A DNA stretch of 32,772 bases from Arthrobacter sp. Soil782 (GTDB lineage Bacteria > Actinomycetota > Actinomycetes > Actinomycetales > Micrococcaceae). Position 1 is the stretch's first letter, and the number at the start of each line of letters is the position of its first letter. The translations under genes and the position numbers were made by a program. Shown one piece after another: positions 1 to 6,501 of the stretch. The stretch is from assembly GCF_001428435.1 (NCBI RefSeq), contig NZ_LMSO01000014.1, positions 1 to 32,772 of the forward strand, given 5' to 3'. The notes beneath the pieces are model-generated. The model was not told where the DNA came from. It saw nothing but the letters and a program-made list of their open reading frames with translations, and made no database searches.

Positions 1-69
1 CTCGACGGCATGACGCCGAAACAATACTGGGACACCTGGACGCAGAAAAATCAACTAGCTATCGCATAG
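1..69 (+). CDS. C-terminal tail of a transposase-like protein (partial)
   Basis: An open frame enters from the window edge and stops at TAG 67-69, giving 22 residues that contain LDGMTPKQYWDTW. The G-x-TP pattern followed by an aromatic/acidic helix recalls the C-terminal end of integrase-core (DDE) transposases, where it follows the last catalytic Glu. The catalytic part is outside the window. A truncated resolvase lies 27 bp downstream on the other strand, which fits an insertion-sequence end here, but I cannot identify a terminal inverted repeat. It could instead be the tail of an unrelated gene. Confidence 0.3.
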   Translation, partial: LDGMTPKQYWDTWTQKNQLAIA

Positions 70-95
70 CCACTGGACTGCTAACCGGGACCCAA

Positions 96-371
96 TCAGA
101 GCACCTTCAGCGTGACGCCTTTCAGGGTGAGCTCCTCACTGATTTCGATCAGGTGCTTCAGGCTTCGGCCGGCGCGGTCCAGACGGGTGATGACGAGGGT
201 GTCTCCGGTGCGGAGCGCCTTCCGGCACGCGTCCCACTCCGGCCGGGATGCCTTCGTCCCCGTCATCACGTCCGAGTACAAGACCTCACAGCCGGCGGCC
301 CGGAGCTGGGCTTCCTGAGCGTCCAGCGACTGATCGGACGTGCTGACCCTGGCGTATCCGATGACAGCCAT
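96..371 (-). pseudogene. Truncated serine resolvase/invertase (N-terminal catalytic half)
   Basis: The 91-residue product starts MAVIGYARVSTSDQ and has the serine-recombinase catalytic set: Ser in RVST near residue 10 and the two arginines in TRLDRAGRS near residues 63-69. Family members are usually about 180-200 residues, with a long E helix and a C-terminal HTH that binds the res site. Both are missing because the frame ends at TGA 96-98 right after the beta-strand GVTLKVL. The protein should not bind DNA specifically, so I call it a pseudogene, probably cut by the insertion whose transposase tail ends at 69. Confidence 0.8.
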
Positions 372-480
372 CAGACCGTGTCTTCCGAATGTGGATGGTT
401 CGTCCGGCTCGGACCATTCACCGCGAATGTGCTCATAAGGCTTCCGATCATCACGCTTGCGAGTCAGTGCAGCAATCCTG

Positions 481-532
481 CTATCAAAACCCTACCCCAA
501 CTGATAGTTAGATTCTGAAAGGGTTTTGATAG
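481..532. repeat. 13-bp perfect inverted repeat upstream of the resolvase remnant
   Basis: CTATCAAAACCCT at 481-493 is matched by its exact complement AGGGTTTTGATAG at 520-532, with a 26-bp spacer that contains another partial copy (CTGATAG at 501-507). It lies about 110 bp upstream of the resolvase start, where res/crossover sites of Tn3-type resolvases usually sit, so it may be a recombination site or an element end. Otherwise I see no gene between 372 and 688. The promoter for the gene at 689 should lie in 560-680. Confidence 0.5.
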
Positions 533-688
533 TTCGAACCGTCTGCAAAACGATCTCGCCCCGGATTTCGCATAAACGACCGTGATTCTGAGAGGGCCGA
601 GAACGCATGTCTGAGGTCCGATACACGAGCTGCCAGGCGGTTCGAGCAGCTACCTTATATACACGCCCACTTCGAGTAGAGAAGGCCG

Positions 689-1507
689 ATGAACCAGGAG
701 CGCCCGGACGAAACGATCGCGAAACAGATCGTTGAGCAGGTAATGGGAATCCAGCTCGAACATGCGGACACTCACGGCGGAGTCGATTACAAGTCCTCCG
801 CCGGCGACGTCGCCCTTGAAGTTACGACTGTCACTGAAGGTGCGAGAAAGGGCACTCGGGAGGCGCTCTCGAAGTCCGAAGCACTGGGTTCTACGACTGA
901 GCTGCAGGCGTGCTGGATTGTGCATGCCATGGACACTCAGCCACGGATGAAGAACTTCGTACAGCAGGTGCAGCAGGCAATCGCGGAACTGGAGTTCGCA
1001 GGCGAGACGCGCTTCGACCGGGAGGACGCGGCAGCGCACATGGTCGAGAAGGGGGATCTCTCACATATTTATCAGCCGCTTCTGCAGGCGGGTGTCGAGC
1101 GAGCGATTCACTTCCCCCATCCTGACCGCCCAGAGGATCCGGATCACATTCACCGCATTCACACCGTCACCGGAAGCGGAGGATCGGTGAGCGGCAGCGA
1201 CGAGTCGCTTGACCGGCTGGTGAAGGCACTCGATAAGAAGACCGACAATCCGGCGAAGCTGCGCGCATCCGGCGCTGAGCAGCGCCACTTGTTCGTGTGG
1301 CTGGACGACGACACTTCATTCAGCATCGGCCGTCCGCTCGCCCACGGTTTTCCGAACTGGGCGGATGAAGGTTGGGGTCTACCCACAACCGCGCCGAAGT
1401 TGGACCCCGCCATCACTCACTTTTGGGTAGTGCATAACCGGTCGGGGTTGGGCTGGCTCTGGGACGGCGAAAAGTGGCAAGAGCTGCGAGACCTCCCTCT
1501 GACTTGA
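689..1507 (+). CDS. Hypothetical protein with possible PD-(D/E)XK-like N-terminal motif
   Basis: The 272-residue protein starts at ATG 689, with AGAAGG a few bases upstream. Residues about 30-46 read GGVDYKSSAGDVALEVT. A conserved Asp before a strand ending in E-V-T is the pattern of PD-(D/E)XK-fold nucleases, in which the D and E bind metal. The middle (about 140-190) is His- and Ser/Gly-rich and looks flexible. The C-terminal half contains LFVWLDDDTSF and two Trp-rich segments (residues about 210-265). There are no signal or membrane segments. It stands alone between the resolvase remnant and an intergenic region, so context does not help. A nuclease role is only inferred from the motif. 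Confidence 0.75.
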   Translation: MNQERPDETIAKQIVEQVMGIQLEHADTHGGVDYKSSAGDVALEVTTVTEGARKGTREALSKSEALGSTTELQACWIVHAMDTQPRMKNFVQQVQQAIAELEFAGETRFDREDAAAHMVEKGDLSHIYQPLLQAGVERAIHFPHPDRPEDPDHIHRIHTVTGSGGSVSGSDESLDRLVKALDKKTDNPAKLRASGAEQRHLFVWLDDDTSFSIGRPLAHGFPNWADEGWGLPTTAPKLDPAITHFWVVHNRSGLGWLWDGEKWQELRDLPLT

Positions 1508-1672
1508 TTCTGCTTCACACTTCATCCTCGTTTTTGTGATCGCGCCGAGACCAGCAAGACAATCAATGGGACAAACCCATGCTAGGGCTTCAGGTCGACA
1601 ACCCAGGCGGGAGAGCTTAACAAGTTCCTTCTTGCGGCCGAGTCCACCGATTGTCGCGAGCACAACAGCAAG

Positions 1673-1760
1673 GGCCCCGCACCGGATCGGGTCCAATACG
1701 GGGCTTCCCGTTGCCTTAGCCGCTGCGGGAGAAACGGAAACTCTGCACTCCTCCGGTGGG
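1673..1760 (-). pseudogene. Decayed duplicate of the FtsK-like gene 3' end plus its terminator
   Basis: Read on the minus strand, a frame ending at TAA 1716-1718 encodes TGGVQSFRFSRSG. The intact FtsK-like gene at 2509 ends TGGVQSFRFPYAG. The similarity continues beyond the stop: the GC-rich hairpin at 1673-1704 is almost the same as the hairpin at 2462-2494. Upstream of about 15 codons the homology is lost and stops appear. This is therefore a leftover end of a second FtsK-like gene, or a local duplication. The rest of 1508-1900 has no convincing gene. It includes the inverted repeat CCCATTG/CAATGGG (1826-1832 and 1846-1852) just upstream of the next gene, which may be an operator. Confidence 0.65.
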
Positions 1761-1900
1761 GGCCCACGATGGCGTGCCTGTAGGCGGGCAGAGTCAGCGC
1801 CTGGACTGCGGGAACCAGTGAACACCCCATTGTCCGTTTTCCGTGCAATGGGTTACCGTAAGAGCGTAGCAATCAGAATGATCGAAGAGTTGGAGGAATT

Positions 1901-2431
1901 ATGTCTACTGAATGGGTTTTGCTTCCGGTGCCGGAGGAGGACTACGCGGAGCTGAAGCAAATAGTCGAGCGCCGACAGCAACAGCGAGGTGAGGTGTCCC
2001 ACCCCTTGCTGGAGGAACTGCGCAGGGACGAACTGGTAATCGACACGATCAAGCGCGCCGCCTTCGGCAAACACAAGGTGTGGCCGGACTCTGCGCTCGA
2101 ACGCTTGGCCGAGGAGTCGACCCTCATCACGCAGCGTTTCGCAAGGGCTATGGACCTGTGCGCACAGACTCCGGGTAGGGTGTTCTCGACCGAGGAGGTG
2201 TCAGCAAGGTTGGGCATCTCAGTAAATGAGTGGCGCTCCGCGTGCCGCAAAATCGGCGCCCACCTCGAGAAGCACTATCCGGAGGTGCCGAGGTTGGAAC
2301 ATGGACCCTCTGCCGGGAAACCCATGTGGCCGCTAGTGCCTATCTCCGGCCGGTACCTGAAGGTGTCCGACCAGCTGCACGTTGGCATCACGGCAGAACA
2401 GGCTGAGCGCTGGACGAGCGTCCGCCGATAA
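1901..2431 (+). CDS. Winged-helix-like hypothetical protein (DUF6416-like)
   Basis: The ATG at 1901 follows a strong GGAGGAA site. The product is 176 residues. The N-terminus (MSTEWVLLPVPEEDYAELK) resembles short proteins that start with a beta strand and a regulatory helix. Residues about 65-150 form a helical segment, GRVFSTEEVSARLGISVNEW, that looks like an HTH, followed by a W-x-L strand and the ending GRYLKVSDQ. This layout resembles actinobacterial DUF6416 proteins as I remember them. No enzyme motif is visible. The gene converges on the FtsK-like gene and shares its bidirectional hairpin. A DNA-binding or regulatory role is plausible but unproven. Confidence 0.75.
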   Translation: MSTEWVLLPVPEEDYAELKQIVERRQQQRGEVSHPLLEELRRDELVIDTIKRAAFGKHKVWPDSALERLAEESTLITQRFARAMDLCAQTPGRVFSTEEVSARLGISVNEWRSACRKIGAHLEKHYPEVPRLEHGPSAGKPMWPLVPISGRYLKVSDQLHVGITAEQAERWTSVRR

Positions 2432-2461
2432 CGCAGCAGGTATAAACCCCTTAGGCAAGAA

Positions 2462-2494
2462 GGCCCCGCACCGGATCGAATCCAGTACGGGGCC
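2462..2494. terminator. Bidirectional hairpin between convergent genes
   Basis: GGCCCCG...CGGGGCC encloses an almost complete dyad (ACCGGAT/ATCCaGT) with a 3-base loop. It lies between the stop codons of the plus-strand gene (2431) and the minus-strand FtsK-like gene (2509). A near copy is found at 1673-1704. Confidence 0.7.
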
Positions 2495-2508
2495 ATATCG
2501 TCCGACTT

Positions 2509-3339
2509 CTAGCCGGCGTACGGGAAGCGGAAGCTCTGCACTCCTCCGGTTTCCGATGCCAGGATGCCGGCTCCCGGTTCGGGCAGCGGGCTCAAGGTTT
2601 CGGCGAGGCGCCCTGCATCCATCCGGTCGACCGCGCGAAAGGTCGCAGCGATCATCGGACCTCCGACGTAGCCGCCCGGGCGCAGCACCAGGATCCGGTT
2701 ATGCAGGTGATCCTGCATGATTCCCGGGACGCTGTTGCGCATGGTGATGAGGACCAGGTGGACTCCCGTGGACTTGGCCTCGAGCAGGATCCGCTGAACC
2801 AGGAAACTGATTCGCTCTGCGGCCGCATTGTGCTCGGAGCTCGCGCGGTAGTGGCCCTTGCTGGTATCGACGCCGCGGGGAAGGGTCGGGTGCAGTGTCA
2901 CAGTCGTGCCGTACTCGTCGACGGCGATGACGAGTGGGCGGACATCTTCGGTCCGGCGGACGTCGTTGGGCAGGTGGCGCCAGCTGAGGACGCCATGTTC
3001 GCGAAGGAGCTCCTGACGCTTGATGATTTCGTCCAGTACGTCTTCGAGGGTCTTGATTGCCTCGGGCACATCCGTAACCAGGGATGACGGTTCGACGCTG
3101 TCGCTGAAACCGCGTCCGTGGGAGATGACGTCGACGGCCACGATGTTGGCGCCGGCCGCGGCGCTGCGCTCGATCAACCGGTGTACGAGCGTGGACTTAC
3201 CGGAGCCCGTCGAACCGATGATCAGGGTGTGCGGGTTGGATGTCAGATCGAGGCTGACCGGATGGCCTTTTTCGCCGTTACCGATAGTGGCGATGAAGCG
3301 GGGTGCTGCGGTGGTCGTTTCGTGCGCGGTGATGGTCAA
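2509..3339 (-). CDS. Small FtsK/SpoIIIE-type DNA-translocase-like ATPase
   Basis: With the TTG start at 3339 (AGGAA upstream) the protein has 276 residues. A longer GTG start at 3381 is possible but has a weaker ribosome site and approaches the operators. The Walker A motif GSTGSGKST is at about 42-50 and the Walker B PLVIAVDEYG at about 140-150, followed by the FtsK-type segment VQRILLEAKSTGVHLVL. No membrane segment and no gamma winged-helix domain are visible, so it is a bare motor domain of the size seen in actinobacterial plasmids. Related TraB-type proteins move double-stranded DNA in mycelial conjugation. Here the motor may need a separate anchor. Two dyads of the TTGCAACG family lie in its upstream region. 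Confidence 0.85.
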   Translation of the reverse strand: MTITAHETTTAAPRFIATIGNGEKGHPVSLDLTSNPHTLIIGSTGSGKSTLVHRLIERSAAAGANIVAVDVISHGRGFSDSVEPSSLVTDVPEAIKTLEDVLDEIIKRQELLREHGVLSWRHLPNDVRRTEDVRPLVIAVDEYGTTVTLHPTLPRGVDTSKGHYRASSEHNAAAERISFLVQRILLEAKSTGVHLVLITMRNSVPGIMQDHLHNRILVLRPGGYVGGPMIAATFRAVDRMDAGRLAETLSPLPEPGAGILASETGGVQSFRFPYAG

Positions 3340-3391
3340 GGCGGTTCCTGCTCTGCTGGAGTGCGGCCCTGAGGATTCCACGGGCCTACTA

Positions 3392-3411
3392 ATGCAACAT
3401 TGCCGTTGCGT
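3392..3411. promoter_or_regulatory. Operator, TTGCAACG-N4-CGTTGCAA family (copy 1)
   Basis: ATGCAACA-ttgc-CGTTGCGT, with the same spacer as the copy at 13282-13285. It lies in the divergent region between the small FtsK gene and the small gene at 3495. Confidence 0.6.
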
Positions 3412-3428
3412 TACTCGCTACTTTACCA

Positions 3429-3448
3429 ACGCAACCGGGACGTTGCAA
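3429..3448. promoter_or_regulatory. Operator, TTGCAACG-N4-CGTTGCAA family (copy 2)
   Basis: ACGCAACC-ggga-CGTTGCAA. Its centre is 37 bp from copy 1, so two bound dimers would lie on roughly similar DNA faces between the divergent genes. Confidence 0.6.
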
Positions 3449-3482
3449 GACGTGTGCGTACAGCTGTTCGCGTCGCCGCCGA

Positions 3483-3488
3483 TAAGCT
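3483..3488 (+). promoter_or_regulatory. -10 box of a leaderless transcript
   Basis: TAAGCT lies 6 bp before the ATG at 3495, and there is no Shine-Dalgarno site in the gap. Transcription would start at or next to the ATG. The arrangement is almost the same as at 24670. Confidence 0.5.
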
Positions 3489-3494
3489 GATCCC

Positions 3495-3635
3495 ATGGTG
3501 GTTACAGGAGTGATTCGAGGCGCAGACACTGATCAGGTGAGCGCCGAGGGCGCGACCTATGAGGACGCCAAGGCACAGATGTTGGCCCGAATCCCCGAGG
3601 GCTACCACCTGATCGCGATACACACCGACCGGTAG
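3495..3635 (+). CDS. Small hypothetical protein (46 aa)
   Basis: The frame runs from ATG 3495 to TAG 3633-3635 and encodes 46 residues, including GATYEDAKAQMLARIPEG and the ending LIAIHTDR. The pattern (a short strand, a helix starting ATYEDA, then PEGYHLI and a strand) resembles small single-domain proteins common on actinobacterial plasmids and phages, for which I know no function. A clear -10 box directly before the ATG and two operators upstream support a real gene. The overlapping minus-strand frame has no such support. Confidence 0.65.
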   Translation: MVVTGVIRGADTDQVSAEGATYEDAKAQMLARIPEGYHLIAIHTDR

Positions 3636-3659
3636 ACATAGAGCCGCCCGAGAACACTG

Positions 3660-4076
3660 TCACTCGCCTGAGGGCGAAACGCTTCCCTCATCCCCCGGCA
3701 AGAAGTAACGCTTCCGGCCGCGGCCGCCGGCGACACCTGGATAAGTTTTGACGGTCACGCCGTACTTCTCCGGCTGGGCTGCCACGGTCTGCTGGTGGAT
3801 TCCCAGCCGCCGGGCCACCGCTGCGGCAGACATGCCAGGAAGCGAGCCGGAATTATCCTGACTGAATTTGCTCTGCGCCCACTGGCGCGAGGCCAGCCGC
3901 AATTCGTCGGCGATCTGCTGCCAGGTGGCGCCTTCGCTGCGGGCCTCTGCGACGACTTCCCGCTCGAGGTTATCCAGCTCATCGCGCAGCACAGCCACTG
4001 CGGCCATCGGGGTGATGCCGGTCTTGGCGGCCGTCTCTGCGACCAGCCGGCGCAACGGTTCTGTTTGCTCACTCAT
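3660..4076 (-). CDS. Putative DNA-binding protein with two HTH-like segments
   Basis: 138 residues from ATG 4076. Residues about 45-70 (GATWQQIADELRLASRQWAQ) have the form of the actinobacterial 'is it a good match, then bind' HTH seen in many small regulators. A second HTH follows at about 82-100 (MSAAAVARRLGIHQQTV), and the end RGRKRYFLPG looks like a wing. The start overlaps the stop of the upstream lipoprotein gene (4069) by 8 bp, so the two are probably translated together. It is a candidate for binding the local TTGCAACG-type operators, but nothing in the sequence assigns it to a site. Confidence 0.75.
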   Translation of the reverse strand: MSEQTEPLRRLVAETAAKTGITPMAAVAVLRDELDNLEREVVAEARSEGATWQQIADELRLASRQWAQSKFSQDNSGSLPGMSAAAVARRLGIHQQTVAAQPEKYGVTVKTYPGVAGGRGRKRYFLPGDEGSVSPSGE

Positions 4077-4941
4077 ACCGAAGGCACCTTATGCCCGGGC
4101 GTGGCCAATAACGTAACGGCTCGCTATTGGCCGGTCCGCTGGCGGATACGACGCCGACGAATGTTCCTGGCACAGTGAGGGCTGCCAGCTCGTCGAGATG
4201 CTCCGGGGCAAGCTGAATGCTGCGCGGCGCGATGTCGGCGATCTCCTGCGGTGTGTAGCCGCACTCGGGTGTAGGGCCGGCGATGAAGACCGGCGAAACG
4301 GGCTGGCCGCGGTACGAGGCGGTAACTTCCGATTGCGCGATCAGGTTGATCGGCGCAGTGCCGCACTCCGCTACGCCGCCACCGGGTGCGACGAAGGTCG
4401 GGCCCAGTGGAACCTCCGACCCGATGAGTGCCGGGAAGCTCTCCGTGACGCGATCCCCCGCCGGCGTCAGGACGTCGAGGCGCTGCTCATCCAAGCTGAT
4501 CCTGAACCGGACAGCAACCTTCTCGATGACCACACCGGACTCGCTAATCCAGCCGGTACCGCCATTCACCGGAACGCCTTCGCCTGGCAGGGCGCGCCTG
4601 GACGGGAGCATCACTCGGATCCAGCCCACCGACCGACCGATTACCGGAAGGGCCTCCTCGGAGGACACGGTGGCTATCGGATAGCCCTGGTTGTCGTGAA
4701 CTGTGATCGACCCGTTAGGCCGGGCAACCTCGCCGGTGAATGCCGCGGCGCCATCAATCAGCGGCGTGTGGACGGTAGTGAAATAGCTCGACAGAGGGAG
4801 ATCATCCGCCGGCGGCAACGGCGCGGATTCAGCCGGCGGCCGCGTGTCGTGTGGCGCCACAGCTGACGGCACCTGTGCGCAGCCGGCGAGGATGAGCGCT
4901 GTGATGGCGGCCAGGACAGCTCTGCGGCGCGGTGGTGACAT
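4069..4941 (-). CDS. Lipoprotein with degenerate YkuD (L,D-transpeptidase-like) region
   Basis: I choose ATG 4941 because residues 1-21 then form a proper lipoprotein signal: Arg-rich start, hydrophobic core, lipobox LAGC with Cys21. A longer start at 4995 would put extra residues before the signal. The product has 290 residues. A Pro-rich linker follows the Cys. Residues about 140-190 (VRFRISLDEQRLDVLTPAG...PLGPTFV) resemble the N-terminal strands of YkuD L,D-transpeptidases. The family's catalytic H...SHGC motif is not visible; the nearest Cys segment is AECG. It may therefore be a binding or scaffold protein rather than an enzyme. Outer face of the membrane; it forms an operon with the HTH gene. 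Confidence 0.75.
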   Translation of the reverse strand: MSPPRRRAVLAAITALILAGCAQVPSAVAPHDTRPPAESAPLPPADDLPLSSYFTTVHTPLIDGAAAFTGEVARPNGSITVHDNQGYPIATVSSEEALPVIGRSVGWIRVMLPSRRALPGEGVPVNGGTGWISESGVVIEKVAVRFRISLDEQRLDVLTPAGDRVTESFPALIGSEVPLGPTFVAPGGGVAECGTAPINLIAQSEVTASYRGQPVSPVFIAGPTPECGYTPQEIADIAPRSIQLAPEHLDELAALTVPGTFVGVVSASGPANSEPLRYWPRPGIRCLRYE

Positions 4942-5024
4942 CGTAGGTCCGTATCTTCCAGTTGGGCCGGGTGCAAGGTCTCTGTGCGCCGGCACGCCTG
5001 ACGGGTGTCATTTCAGCGCGAGTG

Positions 5025-5402
5025 TTACTTCTCGACCGTTGTCACGGCGCCACCTGCGGCGGTGTCGGAAACCACGACATGGTTGGGGGCCCCGGCGTTG
5101 GTGGCAGTCAGCGTGAAGTCACGGCCATTGGGGTTCATCTGCACGGACAGCACGGTGCCGGCAGAGACCACGCATTCCGCTACGGCTGCCGATGCGGATT
5201 CCTGGGTGTGGACTCCCCCGGTTACCGCGGCGTCCGCGACCAGTTCCAGCTTGCAGTTCTGCACATCCTGGGTGGCATTGATCGTGAAGGCCGCCTCTTT
5301 CCGCTGAGGCTGTATCTCTTCCACCATCCCGGTCAGCGTGTGACCCACTGCAATGGTCACTCCCAACCCGATGATGGGACCGATGATGAGTCCGTACGAC
5401 AT
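5025..5402 (-). CDS. Membrane-anchored secreted hypothetical protein
   Basis: 125 residues from ATG 5402, with GAAGAGAAG upstream. The N-terminus (MSYGLIIGPIIGLGVTIAVG) is a hydrophobic anchor without a clear cleavage site. The rest is rich in Thr/Ala/Val, with two Cys (about residues 49 and 76) that could form a disulfide, and resembles a small beta-sandwich exposed outside the cell. I do not recognise the family. A consensus -10 box lies about 60 bp upstream, so it probably has its own promoter and may be read through into the lipoprotein/HTH genes. Confidence 0.7.
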   Translation of the reverse strand: MSYGLIIGPIIGLGVTIAVGHTLTGMVEEIQPQRKEAAFTINATQDVQNCKLELVADAAVTGGVHTQESASAAVAECVVSAGTVLSVQMNPNGRDFTLTATNAGAPNHVVVSDTAAGGAVTTVEK

Positions 5403-5462
5403 GGCGTGCTTCTCTTCCGTGGTGTAGTGCTTGGGCTTCGTATGTTGGAACTAATGCTTGAC

Positions 5463-5468
5463 ATTATA
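5463..5468 (-). promoter_or_regulatory. -10 box TATAAT for the gene at 5402
   Basis: A perfect TATAAT on the minus strand. A TTGCGG box lies 15 bp upstream, closer than the usual 17. It gives a leader of about 55 bases before the ribosome site. Confidence 0.5.
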
Positions 5469-5524
5469 CGAATACGCGCCAGCCCGCAACCCCACCGCTG
5501 CAACAATCTCCAGGAGACACAGAA

Positions 5525-5552
5525 AGACGGCGGAACCTTCGCTCCGCCGTCT
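5525..5552 (-). terminator. Hairpin terminator after the coiled-coil gene
   Basis: AGACGGCGGA pairs perfectly with TCCGCCGTCT around an 8-base loop. On the minus strand it is followed by TTTCT. It lies directly behind the stop of the gene ending at 5570. Confidence 0.75.
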
Positions 5553-5569
5553 CACTGCTGACCTTTCCG

Positions 5570-6412
5570 TCAGGCTGCCAGAGCAACCTCCTCCGCCGAA
5601 ACCTGCGCCGCCGGCCGCCCCATAGAAAGGGATGAATGCCGTTCAGCATTCGCCTCCTTCAAGGACTGCGCTGCCGCCTCGAGCCGGGCTTCGGCCGCGG
5701 CCACGTTTGCAACTGCCTCATCATGCTCGGGAACGTTTTCCGCGACGTGCTTCATGTAAGCCTCGTGGCGGAGCTCCGCCTTCCATTTGCGATCCCATGC
5801 CAAATACTTACGCTTCGCCTCGGTTGGCATTCCGGTTTTGGGATCCGGCTGATCGTCGATCGGCTTCAGCTTGGCCCAGGCCTTGTTCCTGGCGGTTGCC
5901 GCGTCTGCAGTATCGGCTTGTGCCTGCCAGTACTCCAGTTTGGCGAGATCACGCGGGGTGGTCATGTACCCATGTGTCCTCCTAGTCAGCCCCTCCATGT
6001 GCCTGGCATCGGTGAGATTATCTTCAGCCGCCAGAACCTCGAGGCGAGCCGCTTCCGCCTTCGCCACGGCTTCATCGGCCCGCAACCGCTTGTCCTCGTC
6101 TTCGATGGCTGCGACCTTGGGCGCGTAGTGCCCGTCCAGGAATTTGGTGAACGCCTCACGCTTCTCGAGGAGCCGCTCCCGTGCTGTCTTCCACTCCCGC
6201 ATGGCCTTGGCGATCGCCTCTTGCCACCTGGAGAGAGCCAGGTCGGCCTCCTCCTGCGTGGTGGCCTGACTAAGCTCATCAGCGCGGCGGGCTAGCTTGG
6301 TCAGGTACTTGCCGCAGACTTCCACCCACCTTTTGGCAGCACGAGACGCGGACCGGCCTTCAGGGCTGTGCTTGGGGCACCGGACACCTCCTTCGTCCAA
6401 GGAATCACACAT
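5570..6412 (-). CDS. Coiled-coil protein with N-terminal zinc-knuckle-like motif
   Basis: 280 residues from ATG 6412, with AAGGAGG upstream. The first residues, MCDSLDEGGVRCPKH, hold a C-x9-C-x2-H set that may bind zinc; similar starts are found in plasmid and phage proteins of actinobacteria. Most of the rest is charged and Ala/Glu/Arg-rich, with long predicted helices (about 20-130 and 225-270) typical of coiled coils. No catalytic motif is seen. The gene follows the large FtsK gene in the same direction and ends at a terminator, so it probably belongs to the transfer operon. I infer a structural or adaptor role. Confidence 0.7.
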   Translation of the reverse strand: MCDSLDEGGVRCPKHSPEGRSASRAAKRWVEVCGKYLTKLARRADELSQATTQEEADLALSRWQEAIAKAMREWKTARERLLEKREAFTKFLDGHYAPKVAAIEDEDKRLRADEAVAKAEAARLEVLAAEDNLTDARHMEGLTRRTHGYMTTPRDLAKLEYWQAQADTADAATARNKAWAKLKPIDDQPDPKTGMPTEAKRKYLAWDRKWKAELRHEAYMKHVAENVPEHDEAVANVAAAEARLEAAAQSLKEANAERHSSLSMGRPAAQVSAEEVALAA

Positions 6413-6458
6413 TGACGGCCTCCTTGCGGGCGGAATAGATACGGGTTGGGTTCTTCAT
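6405..6458 (-). CDS. Possible 17-aa leader ORF coupled to the coiled-coil gene
   Basis: ATG 6458 has GGAAG and AGGA upstream and opens a 17-codon frame (MKNPTRIYSARKEAVNV). Its stop lies 8 bp inside the next start at 6412. The strong ribosome site of the next gene is inside this frame. It may be only a leader for translational coupling. Confidence 0.35.
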   Translation of the reverse strand: MKNPTRIYSARKEAVNV

Positions 6459-6501
6459 GACGGTCCTGCTTCCTGTTGGGGTTGGGCTACTTGCTGGGCG
6501 G

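Noticed and set aside
1536..1955. 139-aa plus-strand frame in the intergenic region
   Set aside because: It crosses the decayed FtsK end and runs over the strong start of the gene at 1901; no motif.
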